12,703 nt of DNA from assembly GCA_029859185.1 (NCBI GenBank), contig JAOUDR010000027.1:1-12703 (forward strand). The letters are read 5' to 3'. The notes under the pieces are model-generated. The model searched no databases, was not told the DNA's origin, and worked only from the letters and a program-made list of their open reading frames with translations. Positions 7,588 to 12,703 of the stretch are shown one piece after another (the stretch's first letter is position 1; each line of letters starts with the position of its first letter). The translations under genes and the position numbers were made by a program. This stretch comes from Gemmatimonadota bacterium. GTDB taxonomy: Bacteria > Gemmatimonadota > Gemmatimonadetes > Gemmatimonadales > GWC2-71-9.

Positions 7588-8322
7588 TCACCCCAGCAGC
7601 GTGAGTCCCACGTCGTAGAGCGCATGCGTCCACGCCGCGATCCCGAAGCCGCGCGCCACGTAGAGGCCGGAGAGCATCAGCCCGGCGATCGCCCGGAACG
7701 TGAACGACGCGAGGGTGAACGTGTCGCCCATGGGGCCGATATAGTGGAAAGCACTGAAGATGAGGGCGGCTCCCACGATGGCGGTGCCCACCGCGACGGG
7801 ACGGCGCCACCCCAGACGCCGGGCCAGCGCCAGGAGCCCGGAGACCAGAAGCACGCGGAACAACAGCTCCTCGTAGATCCCCGCACCGAGTGACAGCACC
7901 AGTTGGCCGGTGAGCGAGATGCGAACCGGCGCGGTCGCCTGCACCACACTCAGCATGGGTGAGAGCAGCAGTGAGGTGAGCGCCGAGACGACGCTCCCGA
8001 GCAGCATGGCGTAGACCACGCTCTCGGCCATCATGAAGCCAAACACGCGCCGATCGAGCGGACCGGGGTGACGTTTCCGGTCGCGCCACACGAGCCACGC
8101 CCCGACCCCGACGAGCGCCAGGCTGAACACCGCAACCCCGCGGCTCCCACCGAGGGCGACGAACAGGGTCTTGAGCAGCACGTCCGCCCCGTTCCGGAGG
8201 CCCGCATAGGAACTCCGCGTGAGCGCGAACGAGAGCCCCTCGTACAGGAGCAGGAGCGGCAGCGCGAACAGGAGGGTGTACCGCGCCTCCCGGGCAGCCC
8301 GCCAGTAGCCGCGTGGCATCAT
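7588..8322 (-). CDS. CPBP-family intramembrane glutamic protease
   Basis: A 244-residue polytopic membrane protein of the CPBP (Rce1/Abi-like) family. The family motifs are all present. Motif 1 is YEELLFR (E151, E152, R156), motif 2 is FSAFH (H193), and a further conserved histidine is in THALYDV (H233). Hydrophobic segments lie near 16-27, 50-79, 95-128, 134-167, 178-192 and 204-225. In the family the glutamates and histidines form the catalytic site within the membrane. Bacterial members act in prenyl-protein-like processing, bacteriocin immunity or unknown envelope roles. The substrate is unknown, and there is no bacteriocin-like neighbour. ATG 8322 or ATG 8319 could be the start; TTG 8331 is less likely. 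Confidence 0.88.
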   Translation of the reverse strand: MMPRGYWRAAREARYTLLFALPLLLLYEGLSFALTRSSYAGLRNGADVLLKTLFVALGGSRGVAVFSLALVGVGAWLVWRDRKRHPGPLDRRVFGFMMAESVVYAMLLGSVVSALTSLLLSPMLSVVQATAPVRISLTGQLVLSLGAGIYEELLFRVLLVSGLLALARRLGWRRPVAVGTAIVGAALIFSAFHYIGPMGDTFTLASFTFRAIAGLMLSGLYVARGFGIAAWTHALYDVGLTLLG

Positions 8323-8329
8323 CGGTCCC

Positions 8330-8338
8330 AAGCTAGCA
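8330..8338 (-). promoter_or_regulatory. Possible extended -10 element for the CPBP gene
   Basis: Minus strand TGCTAGCTT: an extended -10 (TGnTAnnnT) whose last base lies 7 bases before the ATG at 8322. That spacing equals TATAGT-to-ATG at 1260 and would give a nearly leaderless transcript. A GGGA just before the ATG could instead be a weak ribosome binding site. Confidence 0.3.
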
Positions 8339-8350
8339 CATTCCGCCCCG

Positions 8351-9628
8351 GTGCTCTCGCTCTATCGTGTCGTGGCCCGCCTGGGCCACCGGTTGCCGGT
8401 CCCCCACGGGACGCTCCGCGCGAGCCTCGCAGGCCGGCGCGGGGCGGCCGGTCGCTGGGTGGCGTGGGCCGCAGACCACCGTACCAAGGGTCCCTGCATC
8501 TGGGCGCATGCGGCATCCGTTGGGGAACAGCAGGCGATCGAGCCGGTGCTTTCCCGCCTGGCGCGCGCCCGTCCGGACGCCACCATCATCCTGACCCACA
8601 CCTCCCCATCCATCCTCCGTACGGTCACCCCCGGGGCCGTGTGTCAGCGGGACTACCTCCCGCGTGACGAGCCGGCGCCCGTCGTCCGCATGCTCGACGC
8701 CCTCCACCCGGCGCTCCTCCTGTTCAGCCGGGGGGACCTGTGGCCGGAGTTGGTACACCAGGCGGCGCGCCGCAACATCCCGGTGACCGTCGTGGGAGCC
8801 ACAGTTCGCCCGAGGAGCCTGCGGCTGGGCCGCGTACCGCGTGCCGTGCTGCGTCACACCCTCCGTGACGTCACGTGGCTTGGCGCGGCCACACCGGACG
8901 ACGCCGATCGGTGGGCCACGCTCGGTGTGCTGCCGGAGCGGATAGCGGTCACGGGTGATCCGCGGCACGACCGGCTGCTCGAGCGCATTGCCGATCCACG
9001 ACCCGCCACCACGGTCCGCGCCCGGGCGGGTGCCGACCCCGTCCTCGTTGCCGGCAGCGTGGAGCCGTCAGACGATGACGCGTTGCTGGAGGCCCTGTCG
9101 CGCGTTCTTCACGCCGGAATCCCGCTCCGCACGGTGATCGCTCCTCACGATCCCACCGAGCGGCGGATTGCCGCGCTGCTCGCCAAGCTCGCCGCGCGCA
9201 GTCTCATCGCCGGATCCTGGCCCGGACCGCGCTCGGCACCCGTGCTTCCCGCTGCGTCCGCGGTGGTCACCACCGCTCAGGGCCTACTCGCCGATCTCTA
9301 CCTCGCCGCCGACATCGCCTACGTCGGTGGCGGATTCCGCGCGGCCCGGCTCCACTCGATCGCGGAGCCCGCGGCCGTTGGACTGCCGGTGCTCATCGGC
9401 CCTCGCTGGGCAGGCAGCACGGATGCCGAGCCAATGGTGGCGTCAGGCGGCGCGATCCCGATCGCGAACGATCATGGCCACAGCCTGGCGGAGAGCATCC
9501 TGCGACTCGTGCGAGATCCAACCGAACGCACCCGGCGCGGCCTGGCGGCGCGTGGGGTGCTCCGCGCAGGAGCAGCCCGAGCCTCGACGGCAGCACTCCT
9601 GCGGAGTCTCGAATCGCAGAGCCTCTGA
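8351..9628 (+). CDS. waaA: WaaA/KdtA-like glycosyltransferase (3-deoxy-D-manno-octulosonic acid transferase family)
   Basis: A 425-residue GT30-type glycosyltransferase, expected at the cytoplasmic face of the inner membrane to add Kdo-type sugar to a lipid A precursor. N-terminal domain: MLSLYRVVARLG matches the family's start, and the hallmark WAHAASVGE is at 51-59. FSRGDLWPEL at 125-134 stands where typical WaaA has ETELWPNL, and VTGDPRHDRLL at 200-210 matches the usual VTGNxKFD. C-terminal domain: LVAGSVEPSDDDAL (232-245), AYVGGGFRAARLHSIAEPAA (323-342) and VLIGPRWAGS. The catalytic Glu of the usual ERxG motif is not evident: ASLAGRRGAAGRW (24-36) stands there. Length is normal. The GTG start has no clear ribosome binding site and lies 28 bases from the divergent CPBP start. 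The symbol is by family only; a changed specificity is possible. Confidence 0.78.
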   Translation: MLSLYRVVARLGHRLPVPHGTLRASLAGRRGAAGRWVAWAADHRTKGPCIWAHAASVGEQQAIEPVLSRLARARPDATIILTHTSPSILRTVTPGAVCQRDYLPRDEPAPVVRMLDALHPALLLFSRGDLWPELVHQAARRNIPVTVVGATVRPRSLRLGRVPRAVLRHTLRDVTWLGAATPDDADRWATLGVLPERIAVTGDPRHDRLLERIADPRPATTVRARAGADPVLVAGSVEPSDDDALLEALSRVLHAGIPLRTVIAPHDPTERRIAALLAKLAARSLIAGSWPGPRSAPVLPAASAVVTTAQGLLADLYLAADIAYVGGGFRAARLHSIAEPAAVGLPVLIGPRWAGSTDAEPMVASGGAIPIANDHGHSLAESILRLVRDPTERTRRGLAARGVLRAGAARASTAALLRSLESQSL

Positions 9629-9674
9629 GGCCGCAATGGTGCGCCCATGAGGTTAGGCGGGCAGATCCCGTGTC

Positions 9675-9773
9675 AGGCGCGGCTGAGAGCCGCGGCTCGG
9701 CCCTGCCGCTGAAAAGCGGCGGGCACCCCGTCAGTTCACTGACAGCGCCGAGCCGCGAGTCTCACTCGCGCCT
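9675..9773 (+). ncRNA. Cloverleaf unit 1 (putative structured RNA or DNA cruciform)
   Basis: Perfect nested pairing with no unpaired base at the four-way junction. The closing stem AGGC/GCCT is 9675-9678 with 9770-9773. Arm 1 is GCGGCT/AGCCGC (9679-9684, 9688-9693). Arm 2 is GGCTCGGC/GCCGAGCC (9694-9701, 9747-9754) and encloses two hairpins, 9702-9710 with 9715-9723 (loop GAAA) and GTCAG/CTGAC 9730-9734 with 9739-9743. Arm 3 is GCGAGT/ACTCGC (9755-9760, 9764-9769). One pair is U-G only if the plus strand is transcribed (C-A on the other strand), which mildly favours a plus-strand RNA. The pairing is visible; transcription is not known. Confidence 0.45.
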
Positions 9774-9829
9774 TCGCGGAGCCGGGCCTGCAGGTGTGCC
9801 ATGGGATTGGGCGGGCGGCGTTCCGTGTC

Positions 9830-9927
9830 AGGCGCGGCTGAGAGCCGCGGCTCGGCCCTGCCGCTGAAAGCGGCGGGCACCCCGTCAGTTCACTGACAGC
9901 GCCGAGCCGCGAGTCTCACTCGCGCCT
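9830..9927 (+). ncRNA. Cloverleaf unit 2
   Basis: Same fold as unit 1, with all stems intact. The loop of the 9-pair hairpin is one base shorter (GAA). The closing stem AGGC/GCCT is at 9830-9833 and 9924-9927. Confidence 0.45.
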
Positions 9928-9983
9928 TCGCGGAGCCGGGCCTGCAGGTGTGCCATGGGATTGGGCGGGCGGCGTTCCGTGTC

Positions 9984-10081
9984 AAGCGCGGCTGAGAGCC
10001 GCGGCTCGGCCCTGCCGCTGAAAGCGGCGGGCACCCCGTCAGTTCACTGACAGCGCCGAGCCGCGAGTCTCACTCGCGCCT
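9984..10081 (+). ncRNA. Cloverleaf unit 3
   Basis: Same fold, but the closing stem reads AAGC/GCCT (9984-9987 with 10078-10081), so one G-C pair is lost. All other stems are unchanged. The conserved 14-base tail TCGCGGAGCCGGGC ends at 10095, where repeat similarity stops. Confidence 0.4.
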
Positions 10082-10136
10082 TCGCGGAGCCGGGCGACGG
10101 GAGGGATTCAGTGAGGATAGAATGAACGGCAGCGAA

Positions 10137-10196
10137 GGGCGATGAGGAGCGACACCATCATCGCCCCCATCGTCCTTCGTCGCCCTACATCGCCCC
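10137..10196 (-). terminator. Hairpin within a 10-base-period repeat; possible terminator of the minus-strand barrel gene
   Basis: GGGCGATGA (10137-10145) pairs perfectly with TCATCGCCC (10158-10166) across a 12-base loop. The motif CATCGCCC recurs, with small changes, at 10159, 10168, 10178 and 10188, so the single GGGCGATG arm has several possible partners. It lies just past the stop of the barrel gene at 10209, but no good T-tract follows on the minus strand. The repeat is clear; a termination role is weakly supported. Confidence 0.4.
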
Positions 10197-10208
10197 AAGT
10201 CGTTCGAA

Positions 10209-10898
10209 TCAGAGCCCCGGTACGTTGATCCCGAAGTTCAGCCCGGCGCCGAACACCAGCGGCGAATAGTCACCCGAGCTTCCGGTCGCCCCTTCCGGCA
10301 CTGGAATGCTGAGGTAGTCCACGGCCAGGTGGATGCCGATCATGCCGATCGACACGTTCACGCCGCCGGAGCCGCCGAACCGGGCCTTCGTCTCGCTATT
10401 CGTCCCGTCGTCCTGCGAGCGGACGTGCAGCCGGGGGGCGACCCACGGGGTGATGCCCACACCCGGCGTGGGGAGCGAGAACCCGATGCCCAAGGCCACC
10501 GGGAAGTCGAGTTGCTTGAAGCTGCCTTCCTTGATGTAGCCCGCGCCCGCCTGGATCGAGATCTTCACCGGCGTCATGGGGAGCCGGAGGATGTTGTAGC
10601 CCAGCGTGCCGCCGAAGGCCGTCTGGCTCGTGCCGCCGGGAACGAGCGCGTCGTCCGCCTTGACGGAACCGACACCCGCCATCACGTAGAACGCGGCGAG
10701 GCCCAACGAGGCGCGCGCACCGTAGTAGGTGGTCTTGAGGGAGGCGTCATTCATGCCCTTCCCGAAATCGCCCGCGATGTTGATCCCGGTGCTGACACCG
10801 ACGGGTACGTACACGGGGCTGCCGTACATCTGTGCAGCGGCCGGTGTGGCCGTGAGCAGCACGGCCAGGGCCGCCGTCAGACCGAAGATGCGCTTCAT
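10209..10898 (-). CDS. Small outer-membrane beta-barrel-like protein, paralogue A
   Basis: A 229-residue predicted exported protein of no family I can name. Residues 1-23 are a signal peptide (MKRIFGLTAALAVLL..., ending AAAQ). The rest alternates short amphipathic beta-strands rich in Gly with aromatic residues, as in 8- to 12-strand outer-membrane barrels: GTLGYNILRLPMTPVKISIQ, FPVALGIGFSLPTPGVGI, SGGVNVSIGMIGIHLAVDY, YSPLVFGAGLNFGIN. It shares landmarks in the same order with the gene at 11090-11839 (AGVxSV, AFGG, GIGF, W-x-APR, SGGVNV, SP-x-V-x-G-x-GL), so the two arose by duplication. ATG 10898 is chosen because AAGGAG lies 7 bases upstream; the longer reading frame to 10949 lacks this and hides the signal peptide. 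A transport or structural role is inferred only. Confidence 0.82.
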   Translation of the reverse strand: MKRIFGLTAALAVLLTATPAAAQMYGSPVYVPVGVSTGINIAGDFGKGMNDASLKTTYYGARASLGLAAFYVMAGVGSVKADDALVPGGTSQTAFGGTLGYNILRLPMTPVKISIQAGAGYIKEGSFKQLDFPVALGIGFSLPTPGVGITPWVAPRLHVRSQDDGTNSETKARFGGSGGVNVSIGMIGIHLAVDYLSIPVPEGATGSSGDYSPLVFGAGLNFGINVPGL

Positions 10899-10905
10899 GC
10901 GGTTG

Positions 10906-10911
10906 CTCCTT
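10906..10911 (-). promoter_or_regulatory. Ribosome binding site of barrel gene A
   Basis: AAGGAG on the minus strand, 7 bases before the ATG at 10898. It fixes this start over the 17-codon longer reading frame. Confidence 0.75.
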
Positions 10912-11017
10912 GCTGATGGTGTGGCCGAGCGGCGCGCCACCCGGCGCACCCGAGGGGCAAATCTACCGAGTGGGAGTGGGTGCGCCCTGTGATCCAGGTC
11001 TCACTGTGCGACAGGGC

Positions 11018-11055
11018 ACAAAACGAACGGGGCGCCCCCATGGGGACGCCCCGTT
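11018..11055 (-). terminator. Strong intrinsic terminator of barrel gene B
   Basis: Stem AACGGGGCG/CGCCCCGTT (11026-11034 with 11047-11055). Inside it, past one C-A mismatch, CCCC/GGGG (11036-11039 with 11042-11045) closes a two-base turn. On the minus strand the stem is followed by CGTTTTG (TTTT at 11023-11020). It lies 35 bases past the stop at 11090, and therefore separates transcription of paralogue B from paralogue A downstream. The orientation is minus only; no T-tract follows on the plus strand. Confidence 0.85.
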
Positions 11056-11089
11056 CCACACCAGCGCGGAAGACCGCGCCGGTCACTGC

Positions 11090-11839
11090 TTACATGCCCG
11101 CGCCGGGGGTCTTGAAGTTGTACCGCAGACCACCGCCAACGACCATCGGCGAGAACTTCTCCGCCGTGATGACGGAATTCTCGGTCTTCTCCGCGAAGGT
11201 CGCCCAATCGAGCGCCGCGTAGATGCCGAAGCCCATCGCGAAATTGACGTTCACGCCACCCGAGACGCCGAAGCCGAACTGGCTCACCGAGCTGCCACCC
11301 TCGGGCTTCGTGCTGAGCAGGTTGCCGCGCGGGGCCGCCCACACCTCGAAGCCAACGCTGCCCGTCATCGGCGGCGCGAAGCCGATGCCGACGCCGAACG
11401 GGATGTTGGTCTGCGAGCCGAGCTTGGTCCCACCCGGATCCGTCTTGATGCTCCAGGTCGCGAACCCACCGAACACGTTCACGGCCAGCGGCGACTCGGC
11501 CGGCTTGAGCACCGTCACCTGCGCGTTACCACCGAAGGCCATCGGCTTGTTGATGCCATCATTCTTCGTGTTCACCGAGGCGACGCCGGCGTTGATGTTG
11601 AACATCTTCGCGCCGAACCCGACCATGCCGCCGAACGCCATGGCCTGCGACGTCGACCCATCGGCCTTCACGCCCTTGGTATCGTCGGACAGCCCCATGG
11701 CGGCGCCGGCCTGAATGTTCAGACCCTGGTAGCCACCCGGGTAGACGATGACGGGCATGAAGCCCAACTGCGCCGAGGCCGTGTTGGCGAACAGAGCGAC
11801 CGCCAGAGCGGCCATGCTGATACCCGCGATCTTCTTCAT
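11090..11839 (-). CDS. Small outer-membrane beta-barrel-like protein, paralogue B
   Basis: A 249-residue predicted exported protein. Residues 1-23 are a signal peptide (MKKIAGISMAALAVALFANT..., ending ASAQ). The mature part is Gly-rich with alternating hydrophobic strands (AMAFGGMVGFGAKMFNINAG, IPFGVGIGFAPP, FGFGVSGGVNVNF, KFSPMVVGGGLRYNF). It ends shortly after the last strand, with a PGAG tail much like the PGL tail of paralogue A. An outer-membrane barrel is the best reading; no substrate or named family is recognised. ATG 11839 follows GGAGAGGGA, a purine-rich ribosome binding site, and gives a clean signal peptide. It has its own promoter candidate (11928-11956) and a strong terminator, so it is probably a single, well-expressed transcription unit. 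Confidence 0.82.
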   Translation of the reverse strand: MKKIAGISMAALAVALFANTASAQLGFMPVIVYPGGYQGLNIQAGAAMGLSDDTKGVKADGSTSQAMAFGGMVGFGAKMFNINAGVASVNTKNDGINKPMAFGGNAQVTVLKPAESPLAVNVFGGFATWSIKTDPGGTKLGSQTNIPFGVGIGFAPPMTGSVGFEVWAAPRGNLLSTKPEGGSSVSQFGFGVSGGVNVNFAMGFGIYAALDWATFAEKTENSVITAEKFSPMVVGGGLRYNFKTPGAGM

Positions 11840-11927
11840 GCTGTTCCCTCTCCGAAAGGGTGATCGTTTTCGATGTGAAACGTCGGCCACTCGTCACCCA
11901 CCGCGAGAGGCCCTGAGAAGCCGCTAA

Positions 11928-11956
11928 AGGCTAAGGCAATGCGACGTTTAGGTCAA
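11928..11956 (-). promoter_or_regulatory. Sigma-70-type promoter candidate for barrel gene B
   Basis: Minus strand TTGACC (11956-11951), a 17-base spacer, then TAGCCT (11933-11928). The -35 matches 5 of 6 consensus bases and the -10 matches 3 of 6. It predicts a leader of about 80 bases before the ATG at 11839, which includes a small ATCG-AAAA-CGAT hairpin. Confidence 0.55.
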
Positions 11957-12041
11957 TGGGGGTCAGGCCTCCTTTCGGTATATCTTCGGCCATGATGGTG
12001 AACTCGTTACGGCCACGGTACATCCAAGACCACCGCTGGCC

Positions 12042-12659
12042 TCAGCGCAGCCACACCGCGCTCACCGCCACGCCCTCTGGCACTCCGGTGGTCCCGAAGC
12101 CGCCGCTCACGCGCAGCGCGAAGCCCAGCGAGAGCCTGAGGTCGAGCCCGAGTCCCAGTCCCACCCCAACATCATCGTTTCCGACCGTCGTGAAGTACAC
12201 CGTGGGCTGCACGTAGGGCACGAGACTCACCGCCGAATTCTCGACGATCAGCCGCCGGCCCAGTGCAAGCCCGACGGGCACCCACACGCTGGCGCCACCG
12301 CTCACGTCCAACCCGATCCCCGTCACCAGCGCGCCCCGCATCGGAAACCGCTGCTCGTCAATCAGCGGGAATCGCGCATCCACCCCGATCAAGAAGCTGT
12401 CCTGCACGTCGTTCCGGATCATCAGGCCGGTCCTGAGGGCAAGGTCCAGTTGTCCGAAGCCTCGGCGATACTCGCCCTCGATCCCGGTCTGGCTGCCGCG
12501 CTGGAAGCTGGCCCCGACCCCGAACTCGTAGCGACCGAACGACCGGTACGGCGCCTGGAACACCGGCGTCCCCGTCTCCTGCGCCGCGAGGGGCCCCACC
12601 CCACTCGCAAGGAGCCCGCCCACCAGTCCCGCCCCAACCAGCCGCATTACACCCTTCAT
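12042..12659 (-). CDS. Predicted outer-membrane barrel protein (porin-like), third of the group
   Basis: A 205-residue exported protein with a signal peptide at about 1-25 (MKGVMRLVGAGLVGG..., ending LAAQ). The mature chain is made of alternating amphipathic strands: YEFGVGASFQRGSQTGIEGE, LDLALRTGLMI, FLIGVDARFPL, VWVPVGLALGRRLIV, VGLGLGLDLRLSLGFALRVS. It ends in SAVWLR, an aromatic-containing last strand close to the usual barrel C-terminus. It does not share the landmark motifs of paralogues A and B, so it is a separate barrel family. ATG 12659 is preferred, with AAAGG 5 bases ahead; the GTG at 12665 lies inside that ribosome binding site. Function is unknown. Confidence 0.78.
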   Translation of the reverse strand: MKGVMRLVGAGLVGGLLASGVGPLAAQETGTPVFQAPYRSFGRYEFGVGASFQRGSQTGIEGEYRRGFGQLDLALRTGLMIRNDVQDSFLIGVDARFPLIDEQRFPMRGALVTGIGLDVSGGASVWVPVGLALGRRLIVENSAVSLVPYVQPTVYFTTVGNDDVGVGLGLGLDLRLSLGFALRVSGGFGTTGVPEGVAVSAVWLR

Positions 12660-12664
12660 ATTCA

Positions 12665-12669
12665 CCTTT
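12665..12669 (-). promoter_or_regulatory. Ribosome binding site of the third barrel gene
   Basis: AAAGG on the minus strand, 5 bases before the ATG at 12659. It overlaps the alternative GTG start at 12665 and so argues against it. Confidence 0.6.
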
Positions 12670-12703
12670 CACGCCCTTCGCCTCACCGCATCGGCCATCG
12701 GCT

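Larger units (their letters stand above)
9671..10095. repeat. Array of three tandem cloverleaf-forming repeats
   Basis: Three units of 117, 116 and 116 bases (9671-9787, 9826-9941, 9980-10095) are separated by two identical 38-base spacers, giving a period of 155 then 154. Unit 1 has one extra A (a GAAAA run at 9711-9715). Unit 3 has one G-to-A change at 9985. Otherwise the units are identical. The period is not a multiple of three, so this is not a coding repeat. It fills the gap between the convergent waaA-like and outer-membrane-protein genes, as extragenic palindromic elements often do. No transposase is nearby. Function unknown: a tandem structured RNA, a terminator cluster, or DNA cruciform/REP-like elements. 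Confidence 0.92.

Noticed and set aside
7382..7618. 78-codon plus-strand open frame in the convergent gap
   Set aside because: GTG start without a ribosome binding site, overlaps the end of the CPBP gene, and shows no recognisable motif.
7355..8098. 247-codon minus-strand open frame overlapping the CPBP gene
   Set aside because: The other minus-strand frame encodes membrane segments and all CPBP catalytic motifs; this one is Arg/Ala/Pro-rich shadow sequence.
9652..9658. GTTAGGC, which fits the GTTRRRY core of integron attC sites
   Set aside because: No matching RYYYAAC partner is present, the other repeat copies read ATTGGGC at this place, and there is no integrase.
9670..9867. 65-codon open frame through the repeats
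   Set aside because: The repeat period is not a multiple of three, so the frame is not kept between copies, and there is no ribosome binding site.
9671..10095. CRISPR array
   Set aside because: Units are about 116 bases, the spacers are identical to each other, and there are no cas genes.
11968..11975. Perfect Shine-Dalgarno AAAGGAGG on the minus strand upstream of barrel gene B
   Set aside because: The only nearby start is TTG followed by one codon and a stop. The same bases beyond it serve better as the -35 of the promoter candidate.

Overview
The window reads as chromosomal DNA of a high-GC Gram-negative bacterium. The combination of a TonB-dependent receptor with a carboxypeptidase-regulatory-like domain, a GWxTD-domain lipoprotein-like TPR protein, a divergent Kdo-transferase-like glycosyltransferase and several small outer-membrane barrels fits Gemmatimonadota best. 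That assignment is inference from gene content; no rRNA or marker gene is present.

Layout: (i) 1-840, minus strand, the N-terminal 280 codons of a TonB-dependent receptor that runs off the left edge. (ii) 841-1259, a divergent intergenic region. (iii) 1260-5332, plus strand, a tightly coupled three-gene operon: a TPR/GWxTD protein, a seven-bladed beta-propeller-like protein (4-base overlap) and a membrane-anchored DsbA-like thiol oxidoreductase (3-base gap). (iv) 5461-7352, plus strand, a two-gene oxidoreductase unit: a GMC flavoprotein with a Cys-Cys-x4-Cys-x2-Cys cluster, and a twin-arginine-signal small subunit overlapping it by ATGA. (v) 7588-8322, minus strand, a CPBP-family intramembrane protease, divergent by 28 bases from (vi) 8351-9628, plus strand, a WaaA/KdtA-like glycosyltransferase. 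(vii) 9671-10095, three nearly identical tandem copies of a 116-117 base element, each able to fold into a perfect four-way cloverleaf, followed by a small 10-base-period repeat. (viii) 10209-12659, minus strand, three small predicted outer-membrane barrel proteins. The first two are clear paralogues, and there is a strong intrinsic terminator between them.

Most of the window concerns the cell envelope: outer-membrane import, periplasmic scaffolding and disulfide chemistry, a Tat-exported dehydrogenase, lipopolysaccharide-type sugar transfer, membrane proteolysis and barrels. The best candidate for something undescribed is the cloverleaf tandem array in the convergent gap at 9629-10208. Its period (154-155 bases) is not a multiple of three and it matches no RNA or repeat family I can name. 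Second is the GMC/Tat pair, with a possible iron-sulfur cysteine cluster and an altered active-site motif.
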